From the NCBI GenBank assembly GCA_937949615.1, contig CALEDQ010000030.1:233473-297472 (forward strand): DNA of 64,000 bases. The letters run 5' to 3'. Below are positions 26,674 through 35,641 of the stretch, piece after piece. Source of the stretch: an uncultured bacterium. Lineage in GTDB: Bacteria; Muiribacteriota; Ozemobacteria; Ozemobacterales; Ozemobacteraceae. Position numbers and translations under genes: made by a program. Within the stretch, counting starts at the first letter, position 1; every line of letters begins with the position of its first letter. The notes beneath the pieces are model-generated. The model made no database searches. It was not told the DNA's origin and worked only from the letters and a program-made list of their open reading frames with translations.

Positions 26674-26707
26674 AATATAGGCGAATAAAAAGCGAACGTC
26701 AAGCGAA
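26674..26707 (-). promoter_or_regulatory. lexA promoter with overlapping 11-bp-spaced direct repeats (candidate LexA operator)
   Basis: Minus strand: TTGACG (26702-26697), 17-bp spacer, TATATT (26679-26674). GCGAA (TTCGC on the minus strand) occurs at 26681, 26692 and 26703, an exact 11-bp period across the -35 and spacer. Alphaproteobacterial LexA boxes (GTTC-N7-GTTC) have the same period, so autoregulation is inferred. Confidence 0.6.
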
Positions 26708-26711
26708 AATT

Positions 26712-29705
26712 TCACAAACATGTCATGATGATAAAAGTCAGGTCGTCCTGCGCTTCCTGACCACCGATATGTTTTGTATAACGGGCAAAAATGTTCTGGT
26801 AATAAACCGCCGGGTCGGCATCGTAGCTTTCGACAAGTATCTGCTGCAGGCCATCATAACCGATCTCTCTGCCGCTGCGGTCACGCGATTCGACAATACC
26901 ATCGGTATAGAAAATCAATGCATCACCCGAGTCGAGCTGCAGCGGCATCTCATTGAAAACAGCCTTTTTGAAGGCTCCGAGTGCACCACCGGCCAGCCTG
27001 AGTTCTTCGACTTTGCCGGCAGAACGGCGATAAACCAGTGGCGAACAGGCGCCGGCATTGGCATAAAGACCGGCCCCCGTAACGCTGTTCATATAAAGAT
27101 ACTGAAAAGTCATTACTTTCTTCTGCCGGCTGCTCTTTGAAGCAAGTACCATCTGATGCAGCCCGGTCAGAATTGCTTTCGGCGAGGTCAGCTGCTCACC
27201 GCTGCTGAGAATGCCGGCTTTGGCCATCGCCATGATCAGGGCCGCGCCAACCCCATGCCCGGCCACATCGCCCATCAGAACCGCAAAACCGTTTTCATCG
27301 ATTTTGAAAAAATCCAGATAATCGCCGCCCAGCTCACCCATCGAAACGCTGCGCCCGAAAAGGCGAAAGCGGTTCATCTCGAATTCAGGCTTCGGGAACA
27401 GGCTCTCCTGAACGATTTTGGCGACCTCAAGTTCTTCGAAGCCTACCATAATGTGGTTAAAAATGCCGGCAACCTCACCAAACTCATCGCCCCCGGCATT
27501 TCTGATACGGTGACTGAAATTACGGTTTTCAATCGCCAGAGCCCCTTCACGCAGCACGCCGAGAGGTTCAACGAAAGCACTGGTCAGCAATTGTGCCAGA
27601 CCTGCCGCAAGAAGAATACTGAAGAGTCCGAACAGCAGCAGATCAGTTTTCTGCCCGCTGATGATACGATCGATATTGCGCATCGGGTAAAGCCCGATCA
27701 GCTGATAAAACTCCAGATAACGCCCGCTGAAACCGACAGCCAGATAGTCTTCACCATTCAATCTGACAATTTCTATCTCTTCAGTCGGTTTCTGTCCGGC
27801 TCGACGGGCAAATTCAACCAGAGCTTTATCATAACCGGGTGATTCGTCGGTAAACCGGGCATTCAGGCGGTTGAAGGCCAGCAGTTTGAACCCGTCTGAA
27901 TTGCGGTTGGCAAGTGGCAGAGCCTTGCGCAGAAACGCCCCCTGGATAACCTGCGGTTTCCAGAAAACCATGACCAGATAATCGGTAATTTCACGGCCGG
28001 TAACCGAAAGAAACCTGAAATAAGTCAAATCCTTCAGATAACCGAAACCCCATTGATTGATGCTGCCGATATTGTCGATAATTGAATGGGTAATCTCGAC
28101 AAACGATTTCTGCAACAGTGATTCAGCCACCAGTTCGATCTTATTGAGAACCTGACCGGGAATCTCGACACGGTTGAGATCGCTCATAACCTTCTTGCCA
28201 ACGAGGTTTGCCGTCTGAATATCCGCGATGGCGTAATTTGAAAGATTCTTCTTCTTGAGACCTGAAGCCTCATAATTGATTCTGATGTCTTCCATCGAAC
28301 CTGAATAAGCGACAAAGCCATCACGGGCAGCAAGAACCCGGCTTTCGCTGGCCACCACAAAGAAATTCTCGGTTTCGAATTTCAACAGATAGCTGGCAAC
28401 CATTTTCGTAAGCCGATCATCAAGCTCAAGGCCACGCGCTTCAAGACTCCAGCCGGCAAAAAACCTGTCGAGATCGAGTCCGACATCTTTGAGAAACGAT
28501 GAATAGTGCCGGTCGAAACTCAACAGCAGTTCTACCGAATTCTGATGCGCCGCCGCCATGAGAGTGTGCCGCTTATGTGAATAATGCTCCTGTGAAATGA
28601 TCGCCATCGCCAGCAGCGGGATGCCGGCCGCGAACAGAAAAAGAAACGCCAGCTTGTTCCTGATCGAAGCACTGCCGGGCTGCAGCCTGATCATTGTCAG
28701 CCAGGTATAACGAAAGAATGGCCAGAGCAGCACCAGATATACCAGAGTCGCCAGCATCGACCGCCCGATAATACCAGAACCGGTATAAAGCCGCGGCACA
28801 ATGCCAAAAAGCCGCAGACCAGGGCTGAGATACTGGTAGCCAAGATGCTGACCAGCAAGTTCATAGTAGCTGAGACTTCGTTTTTCACATTCGGAAAAAG
28901 CCTGCAGCAGCTCATCGGCCGTATTCAAGCCATCGGTGCGCCAGATCGCCGGGGCAGAGTCAGAATTGTCGATAACTCCAAGCAGCATACCGGTATCTGA
29001 CGCAAGCGTCCGTATAGAATGCTTCAACCCGGATACTTTCGAAAATTGCCGGTGATCGAGCCGCACGATCGCCCCGCCACACCCGATATAATAAGCTCCA
29101 ATCGGCGGCCTGACCAGAGAACTGTCGACCCAGGCGAGAGCATAGGCGCGCGGATCGGTCACACTGCCGAACATCGCCCCAAGAGTCTGGCGGCCAAGAA
29201 CCCTGCGAGCCGTCTCAATATTGCCCAGTTTCGGGTTACGATACGGCACATTCATCAGATACGGCCCAAAATCGCTCAACGTCCAGAATACCTCGCGCCA
29301 CTCAGCCTCTGAAAACTCGCTCACAAAAGTTTTCGCCAGCTGGTTGCCCTTGTCATCCCAGAATATGAAATCAATTTCTCCGGGAAAAAGCCGGCGCTGG
29401 TCGTGCAACCATTCGATCACCACTGCCGCCGAAGCATTCGCCTCCATGAACTCGACAAATTTCTGATGCAGATGCCGGCACCAGAATTCTTCCTGGCTGG
29501 TGCTGCGCATTGCTTCGCTGGTCGCCTGCTGCATGTGCATTTTAAGGTTGAAGGCAAGCTCGTCTTCAGCCACCTGATAGAAACGCGAAACCGCCGTAAA
29601 AACCAGAACCGCCGGAATCCCGGCCAGACAGGCAACCAGCAGCAGCCAGCCGATAAAGCGGCCAAGCGGCAAACCTGCTTGTTTTTTTTCTGTTTCAGGC
29701 ATCAT
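26712..29705 (-). CDS. Membrane SpoIIE-family PP2C phosphatase, subtype A (A1)
   Basis: 997-residue predicted serine/threonine phosphatase with two extracytoplasmic sensor regions. Layout: TM1 at about 16-37, first sensor about 40-320, paired membrane helices about 325-375 including LAFLFLFAAGIPLL, second sensor about 380-680, TM near 690, HAMP about 700-755 and PP2C/SpoIIE about 760-997. Metal-binding motifs are intact: SMGELGGDY near 791, GDVAGHG near 812, YTDGIVE near 935 and AQDDLT near 984. Subtype A marks are SMGELGGDY, NAGACSP and ALGAFKK. SpoIIE-type enzymes normally dephosphorylate STAS anti-anti-sigma factors; the target here is unknown. The start overlaps B1 by 11 nt. Confidence 0.9.
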   Translation of the reverse strand: MMPETEKKQAGLPLGRFIGWLLLVACLAGIPAVLVFTAVSRFYQVAEDELAFNLKMHMQQATSEAMRSTSQEEFWCRHLHQKFVEFMEANASAAVVIEWLHDQRRLFPGEIDFIFWDDKGNQLAKTFVSEFSEAEWREVFWTLSDFGPYLMNVPYRNPKLGNIETARRVLGRQTLGAMFGSVTDPRAYALAWVDSSLVRPPIGAYYIGCGGAIVRLDHRQFSKVSGLKHSIRTLASDTGMLLGVIDNSDSAPAIWRTDGLNTADELLQAFSECEKRSLSYYELAGQHLGYQYLSPGLRLFGIVPRLYTGSGIIGRSMLATLVYLVLLWPFFRYTWLTMIRLQPGSASIRNKLAFLFLFAAGIPLLAMAIISQEHYSHKRHTLMAAAHQNSVELLLSFDRHYSSFLKDVGLDLDRFFAGWSLEARGLELDDRLTKMVASYLLKFETENFFVVASESRVLAARDGFVAYSGSMEDIRINYEASGLKKKNLSNYAIADIQTANLVGKKVMSDLNRVEIPGQVLNKIELVAESLLQKSFVEITHSIIDNIGSINQWGFGYLKDLTYFRFLSVTGREITDYLVMVFWKPQVIQGAFLRKALPLANRNSDGFKLLAFNRLNARFTDESPGYDKALVEFARRAGQKPTEEIEIVRLNGEDYLAVGFSGRYLEFYQLIGLYPMRNIDRIISGQKTDLLLFGLFSILLAAGLAQLLTSAFVEPLGVLREGALAIENRNFSHRIRNAGGDEFGEVAGIFNHIMVGFEELEVAKIVQESLFPKPEFEMNRFRLFGRSVSMGELGGDYLDFFKIDENGFAVLMGDVAGHGVGAALIMAMAKAGILSSGEQLTSPKAILTGLHQMVLASKSSRQKKVMTFQYLYMNSVTGAGLYANAGACSPLVYRRSAGKVEELRLAGGALGAFKKAVFNEMPLQLDSGDALIFYTDGIVESRDRSGREIGYDGLQQILVESYDADPAVYYQNIFARYTKHIGGQEAQDDLTFIIMTCL

Positions 29706-32628
29706 GATTCACCACGATTATCGTAAGATCGTCGTCGGGCCGCACAGACCACTGCTCATAAGCAGCGAAAATGCGGCGATAATAGGTTTCCGGGTCGCGG
29801 TCCCAGGCATCGAGACACAACTGCTTGAGACGCTCATAACCGAACTCTTCGCCGCTGCTGTTTTTGGCTTCAGCAATACCATCGGTGTAAAGCAACAACG
29901 ATTCACCCGGGGCAATCGTAAACTCGAAGTTTTTATACCTGGCTCTCGGCCCGATTCCGAGCGGAGTTGCAATATGTTCGATCAGTTCGGCGCTTTTCTC
30001 AGCCGGTTTAACCACCACCGGAAAACAGTGACCGGCATTGGCAAACGAAAAATGCCCGTCGGCGGGACGCAGAACATAATATTGAAACGTCATCATGCGC
30101 TTCAGCCGGTCATTTTTGATTGCAAAAAACATGCGATGCAGTCTGCTCGTAAGAACGGCCGCATCCATTTTCTCATTCTCCGGCGCCATCAACACGCTTG
30201 CCTTGGCCATGGCCATCATCAAACCGGCCGGAACACCATGACCGGCAACATCGCCGATCACCAGACCCCAATGATCTTTATTGATCTGCAGACAGTCGTA
30301 ATAATCGCCGCCGAGCGTCGTCATGACCACGCTTCGCCCATAAATCAAAAAGCGGCCGGCGGTAAAATGATTGCCTGGAAAAAGGCTTTCCTGAACAATT
30401 TTTGCGACTTCGAGCTCGCCAAGACCCTCGATTACCCGGTTGAAAATCTGATTGAGATGCCCGAACTCATCTTCATCGACCACCGGAATGCGGTGGGCAA
30501 AATTGTGAGCGCCGATCGCCAGCGTAGCCTGCGCAAGGTTGTGAATCGGGGTGAGAAACTGCCGTGACAGGGCCTGACCAATAATCAGCGTCAGCAGCAG
30601 GCTGAGAAAAGCTCCGACCAAGATGCGGAAACGCAGCGCCGCGATTCTTGCATCGAGTCTGCTGTCGGCATAAAGAGCCGCCAGCAGATTAAAATTGAGG
30701 CTGCGCCCTTTCAGGCCGACAAAAAGATGTGACTGATCACCAATGAGAACGCTCCCGATAAGGTTTTCGCGAAAACCAGTCGTGCGCTCCATCTGCCGTG
30801 CCAGCTCAACCGGAAATGTTCCGGCCGGCGCCCAGCTCTTCTTGCCATCGATTTTGCGGGCAAAAAACGGTGCGTCGAAAGAATTCGCCTGCAATCCGGC
30901 GAAATATCGGCTGATATAAAGTTCCTGAAAGCGGTCTTCATCCCAGAACAGAATGAGAAAATAATTGTTCTGGAAATTGAGTCGATCACCAAAGATATAC
31001 CAGTAGCTGAGTTTTTTAATATTCGCCAGGTTAAGCGGAATTACCTGCCGCTGGTCGCGATAGATCTTTCTGACAAAATCTGAATCTTCGGGCGACATGA
31101 TCGGGCTGAACAGATCTTCTTTGTTTCGTTTCAGAATCGTACCATTGCAGAATTTAAGAATTGCCTGCCCCATCGGCTCAATAAAGTTGAAAGCAGAGCG
31201 GTCTTTGTCGCCCGACACATGGTCGGCAAATACCATGCCGCTGCTGGCAATCAGATAGGCATCAGATGGAGCGAATTCGCATAAGGCGCTCTTGATCGCC
31301 GCAATTTCGGTCGCACTCAGACAGCCATTGACGCCCACCGGTGCCACATCTTCGATTCTGCGGGTAATCTCGCGCGCAAAATCGTATTTAAGAGAAGCAT
31401 AGCGCAGGTCGAAGTCACGCATCAGCTTGCTGAGACTGCCGGCAATTTCGTCACGCAGGGCCAGCTTGCGATTGATCAGATAGTCGTGGGCAATGAAACC
31501 AAGAATGCTCAGGGGCGCCAGGTTGGCAAAAAGAAACAGGCCGGTGAGTTTCCAGCTGATTGAGAAAAACTGCTGCTTGAAGCGGAAATAAATATAGAGA
31601 AACAGATAAAAAGCGCACAACAGAACCGAGATTCTCGCAAATATTATGTCGCGGTTCAATTCAACCGACCACTGTGCCGGGTCTTTGGCATGTAAACAGA
31701 AAGTTCTCAGACCTGACTCAGGCATGCTCATGCAGATAAGAGCCTGATCGTTTTCAAAAACCGGTTCAGAAACATTTTCGAACTGCGACAGGGCCAGAGT
31801 CAGCACTGGCATGAATCTTTCGTCAACCCGATTGGCCGGCGCCGAAAATTCAGGGCTGATACTGAAGCCGGATATAATTCCATCCTGACGGCGGTTGAGA
31901 GAATCGGCAATTTTCTCAAGGCCGGAGCTGCTTTTCATCAGTTTTTCGCTGATAAAGCAGAAAAAGCTGATACGGCTGCCTACCCGATACCACACTGAAG
32001 AAAATCTGCCGGCAAAGTCGGTCAGCAATGGGCCGGCGTCATTGCCCTGCAGATATGGTTTTTTAAGGTATTCCGGAATAAAAATCTTGCCGAGAAACTG
32101 CCTGACCAGATTGAGATTCTTGCTTACCGATCTGATGCTGACGATTTCAACCTGACTGTCGTTGCTGACAGCCTCTGAGACATCGCGCAGCACTTCATAC
32201 AGGCGTGCAAGAATGTAACTGAAGCCTTTCTGATCTGTCAGTTCTCTGATTACCCTGCCTTTTTCGTCCCAGACGACGAACTCAAAATCGCCGGGGTATC
32301 GCTGATGCAGATTGGCAACGGCAGCCTTGAGATAATCTGCCGGAACAGCCGCTTTTTCGGCTTGTTCGGCAAAATTCAGCAGCAGGAAATGCAGGTATCT
32401 GCCATTGCTGCTGTATTTTTCGAGATATTCAAGGCGCCCGTGCATCTGGTCGAGCTTCTGTTGTCGCAGATTGCCGACTTTGACGAGATATAGGTTGTTC
32501 AACGCCGAAAATATTATGAAAAGCGGGAAAGCCAGAAAACAGAAAACCAGAACCAGTATCGACACCGCATTTTTCAGAGAGCGGAAATTCGAAACGTCAG
32601 CCGGCCGGTTTTCTAATGTTTCAGCCAT
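29695..32628 (-). CDS. Membrane SpoIIE-family PP2C phosphatase, subtype B (B1)
   Basis: 977 residues, same plan as its neighbours: TM1 about 16-40, first sensor, membrane pair about 343-385 (LTGLFLFANLAPLSILGF), second sensor, TM near 669, HAMP and C-terminal PP2C. Catalytic motifs are TLGGDYYD near 772, GDVAGHG near 792, YTDGIAE and RPDDDLT. Subtype B marks are MTxLGGDYYD, NAGHCFP, TPLGI and DDDLT. The first sensor shares FVVWDEKGRVIRELTDQKGF with B2 and B3. I chose ATG 32628 because GAGGAG precedes it at good spacing; a longer frame to 32700 would intrude into A2. The start overlaps the A2 stop by 8 nt. Confidence 0.9.
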   Translation of the reverse strand: MAETLENRPADVSNFRSLKNAVSILVLVFCFLAFPLFIIFSALNNLYLVKVGNLRQQKLDQMHGRLEYLEKYSSNGRYLHFLLLNFAEQAEKAAVPADYLKAAVANLHQRYPGDFEFVVWDEKGRVIRELTDQKGFSYILARLYEVLRDVSEAVSNDSQVEIVSIRSVSKNLNLVRQFLGKIFIPEYLKKPYLQGNDAGPLLTDFAGRFSSVWYRVGSRISFFCFISEKLMKSSSGLEKIADSLNRRQDGIISGFSISPEFSAPANRVDERFMPVLTLALSQFENVSEPVFENDQALICMSMPESGLRTFCLHAKDPAQWSVELNRDIIFARISVLLCAFYLFLYIYFRFKQQFFSISWKLTGLFLFANLAPLSILGFIAHDYLINRKLALRDEIAGSLSKLMRDFDLRYASLKYDFAREITRRIEDVAPVGVNGCLSATEIAAIKSALCEFAPSDAYLIASSGMVFADHVSGDKDRSAFNFIEPMGQAILKFCNGTILKRNKEDLFSPIMSPEDSDFVRKIYRDQRQVIPLNLANIKKLSYWYIFGDRLNFQNNYFLILFWDEDRFQELYISRYFAGLQANSFDAPFFARKIDGKKSWAPAGTFPVELARQMERTTGFRENLIGSVLIGDQSHLFVGLKGRSLNFNLLAALYADSRLDARIAALRFRILVGAFLSLLLTLIIGQALSRQFLTPIHNLAQATLAIGAHNFAHRIPVVDEDEFGHLNQIFNRVIEGLGELEVAKIVQESLFPGNHFTAGRFLIYGRSVVMTTLGGDYYDCLQINKDHWGLVIGDVAGHGVPAGLMMAMAKASVLMAPENEKMDAAVLTSRLHRMFFAIKNDRLKRMMTFQYYVLRPADGHFSFANAGHCFPVVVKPAEKSAELIEHIATPLGIGPRARYKNFEFTIAPGESLLLYTDGIAEAKNSSGEEFGYERLKQLCLDAWDRDPETYYRRIFAAYEQWSVRPDDDLTIIVVNHDA

Positions 32629-35600
32629 TTCCAGTCTCCTCGGGAGCAACCGGTTTGTCATCGGCTGGTGGCTGGCTGGCGACGGTTCTCTGCGGATCAA
32701 AAACCAGAATGACCATCGTCAGGTCGTCCTGAGCCCCTTCGTTGCCAATGTGGTCGAGATAGGCCTGGTAAATATTGTGATAGAAAGCTTCAGCGTCGAT
32801 ATCCCAGGCGTCGAGCAGAAGCTTTTTGAGGCGCTCGTAACCGAGTTCTTCGCCTCTACGGTTGCGCGCTTCGACAATGCCGTCAGTATAGAACACGATG
32901 GCATCACCCGGGTTAAAAATCACCTCGATTTCAGAATAACTCGCCTTTTTGAAAGCGCCGAGAGCCGCGCCGGTCAGGGTCAACTCTTCGACCTGGCCCG
33001 TATTCTTTCTGATGATCATTGGCGAACAGGCCCCGGCATTCGAATAGACGCCACGCCCGGCAGTACCATCGAGGCACAGATACTGAAAAGTCATGACCTT
33101 TTTCTGCTTCTTTGTCTTGGAGGCAAAAATCAGGCCATGCAGCCTGGTAACAAGCGCCAGAGGTTGTTCAAGAAGATGTTCAGACTGAATGATACCGGCT
33201 TTCGCCATGGCCATGATCAGGGCAGCTCCGACGCCATGCCCCGCCACGTCGCCGAGCAGCACCGAAAATTTCCCGCCGGCCAGCTCGATGTGATCAAAAT
33301 AGTCGCCGCCAAGTTCACCCATCGAAATACTTTTGCCAAACAGGCTGAAATTGCCGGTTTCGATCTGCTGCTGCGGTAACAGCTGCTCCTGAATCGCGCT
33401 GGCAACCGAAAGTTCTTCGAGATCGACCATGACCGAGTTGAATACCCGCCCCATGGCACCGAACTCATCACGGCCCAGGTCGGGCAGACGATGGCTGAAA
33501 TGCTTGTTTTCGATTGCATGAGCACCGGCAGTAATCTGCTGCAGGGGCAGAATGAAGCTCTGCGCCAGAACCTGCGAAAGGCCCCAGGTCATGAGCAGGC
33601 TGAGCAATGCGAATAACATCAGCTGGCGCCGCTGAGAATCGATGAGATTGTCGATTTTTTCGAGCGGGTAAAGCCCGATCAGACGAAAATCCTTGATATG
33701 TCTGCCGGCAATGCCCATCGCCAGATAATTTTCACCCTGATAATCGACAATCTTGATTTCTTTGCCCGGGTAAGAAGTAAGAGTATTGGCAAATTCGCGC
33801 AGAACCGCATTTTTATAAGCTTCGGGCGGGACTGTGTATTCCTGATTCATCAATGCTATCAGTTTCAGGCCGAGGTTGTTGCGGTTAGCCTGTGGAACGG
33901 CATTCTGCAGATACAGGTGCTGAAATTCGTGAATCCGAAACGACGATAGAAAAAAGAGATCCTGAGAACTGCTGTTTTTGAGAGAAAAGGTGTCAAAGAT
34001 CGCAGGATTCACATTCTGGCCAAAACCCCACTGAATAAATGACCCACGTTTCTGCAGCAGGTCGAAAAGAAAGTTGGCGAGCGGCTGCTGAGTCGTCGAT
34101 TCGATAAACAGCTCAAGCTCGGTCTGCACTTTCTCAGAGACTTCTACGCCATTGATCTTATCAAGAAAGAACTGTCCGATCTTACGGGTCAGGTCATTCT
34201 GATTGCGACTGCGCTCAGACCGAGGTTCATCCTCCTGCGGGCTCAGGTTTCGGCTTTCATCATAAACGCCCCTCTCGGTAACGATGATGTTGCTTCGACT
34301 GGCAACCATCACAATCTTCCATTTCTGGTTACCGCTGGCACCCAGTGCATCGACAAATCCCTGCAGTGCCTTTTCATCGTTAATATTAACCGTCAGCTTG
34401 TCCAGCATCTTTTCCTGGGCCTTCTTCTTGTCAACAAGACGACGGGCGTATTCAACCTCGATCTTTTCATCAAAGTCCTGAATGAAACTGATTCCGCGAC
34501 TGTGAGCCTCAAGCATCAGGTTGCTGCGTTTCTGCGCCAGATAATCATTGCCGATAAAGAAAAGCACCAGCAGAGGCAGGCCATTGGCGAAAAAGAAAAG
34601 AAACCGCAGTTTCCAGCGCAGCGACAGATCGTCTGGTCGACCGCCGAAGAACAACCCCCAGGAATAACCGGCCAGCAGATAAACTACAGCCAAAAAGACA
34701 AATACGACCGGCCAGGCATAGTCAGGAACAAGACTGCTTGCAAACCTTTCTTTCTCAATAAAAGCATAGATCTTTATCCCGGGTCGGAGGAAGAAAGGGT
34801 AAACCATGAGATCTTCGGTTTCGATCTTCTGAGTCTTGAATTTGCCATATTCTACCGCCGCCGCCGTAACCTGCCGTGCAATTCTGCGATCTCTGGTGCC
34901 GTGTCTGAAACCATCAGCGTCGTCCTGAAGCGAAAAACGCCACAGGGAACCACTGTTATGGCTGAATTCATTCAACAGATTCAAAATACCGTCGTTACCT
35001 CTGAGATCTTTAAGCTCGATAAAAGCAAGAACCAGATGTTCACGAATGATTCTGCCCCAGGCAAGAGGACGTTTAAACTGTGCGTCACCCCAGACGAGAG
35101 AGAAGTCACGAATGGAAATATTATTTTCAAAATGTCCCCAGTAAAGCTGCGGGCCAAAAATTTTACCACCAGCAATCTGCTCTTCATGCGAAACGTCTGA
35201 TCTGCCGGAAAGAATCGCCTTCCAGGCGAAGCTCAGACCTGGTTTCCAGACTTCGACAGGTTCAAGTGGCATCGACGACGACAGAACCCCACGCCTTGGA
35301 CTGTAAACAACGTAATTAAACTTCAGATTGCGCCGCAGGTCTTTCAAGCGCGAAATCAGCACTTTTGAAAACGCGTCGGTTCCTTTAAGAGCAGAAGCTT
35401 CACTGGCTACTGAATCTGGCGCCAGCTTTTCAATAAGCGTAGAACACCAGTAATATTGCGGATCAGCAAATTTTCTCAAATCAAGATAGAATTCGCGCAG
35501 TTTCTGATGTTGCCTTTCGAGACGATTGTCGGCGGCCTGGTTCTGAAGATGCAGCATGCCAAGAACCAGCAGGAAGCCGGGAATCCCGACAAAACAGAGC

Positions 35601-35641
35601 ATAAAAGCCAGCCAGCCGGCAATTTTTCGGGGTTTAGTCAT
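32621..35641 (-). CDS. Membrane SpoIIE-family PP2C phosphatase, subtype A (A2)
   Basis: 1006 residues: TM1 about 8-28, first sensor about 30-310, membrane pair about 317-365 (LRFLFFFANGLPLLVLFFIG), second sensor, TM near 674, HAMP (SFILPLQQITAGAHAIENK) and PP2C. Motifs SMGELGGDYFD near 780, GDVAGHGVGAALIMAMAKAG, YTDGIVEARNR and AQDDLT are intact. NAGACSP and ALGAFKK place it in subtype A. The first sensor differs strongly from A1 and A3, so the signals probably differ. A short Pro/Glu-rich tail follows the catalytic domain. Start overlaps the B2 stop (ATGA); stop overlaps B1. Confidence 0.9.
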   Translation of the reverse strand: MTKPRKIAGWLAFMLCFVGIPGFLLVLGMLHLQNQAADNRLERQHQKLREFYLDLRKFADPQYYWCSTLIEKLAPDSVASEASALKGTDAFSKVLISRLKDLRRNLKFNYVVYSPRRGVLSSSMPLEPVEVWKPGLSFAWKAILSGRSDVSHEEQIAGGKIFGPQLYWGHFENNISIRDFSLVWGDAQFKRPLAWGRIIREHLVLAFIELKDLRGNDGILNLLNEFSHNSGSLWRFSLQDDADGFRHGTRDRRIARQVTAAAVEYGKFKTQKIETEDLMVYPFFLRPGIKIYAFIEKERFASSLVPDYAWPVVFVFLAVVYLLAGYSWGLFFGGRPDDLSLRWKLRFLFFFANGLPLLVLFFIGNDYLAQKRSNLMLEAHSRGISFIQDFDEKIEVEYARRLVDKKKAQEKMLDKLTVNINDEKALQGFVDALGASGNQKWKIVMVASRSNIIVTERGVYDESRNLSPQEDEPRSERSRNQNDLTRKIGQFFLDKINGVEVSEKVQTELELFIESTTQQPLANFLFDLLQKRGSFIQWGFGQNVNPAIFDTFSLKNSSSQDLFFLSSFRIHEFQHLYLQNAVPQANRNNLGLKLIALMNQEYTVPPEAYKNAVLREFANTLTSYPGKEIKIVDYQGENYLAMGIAGRHIKDFRLIGLYPLEKIDNLIDSQRRQLMLFALLSLLMTWGLSQVLAQSFILPLQQITAGAHAIENKHFSHRLPDLGRDEFGAMGRVFNSVMVDLEELSVASAIQEQLLPQQQIETGNFSLFGKSISMGELGGDYFDHIELAGGKFSVLLGDVAGHGVGAALIMAMAKAGIIQSEHLLEQPLALVTRLHGLIFASKTKKQKKVMTFQYLCLDGTAGRGVYSNAGACSPMIIRKNTGQVEELTLTGAALGAFKKASYSEIEVIFNPGDAIVFYTDGIVEARNRRGEELGYERLKKLLLDAWDIDAEAFYHNIYQAYLDHIGNEGAQDDLTMVILVFDPQRTVASQPPADDKPVAPEETGNG

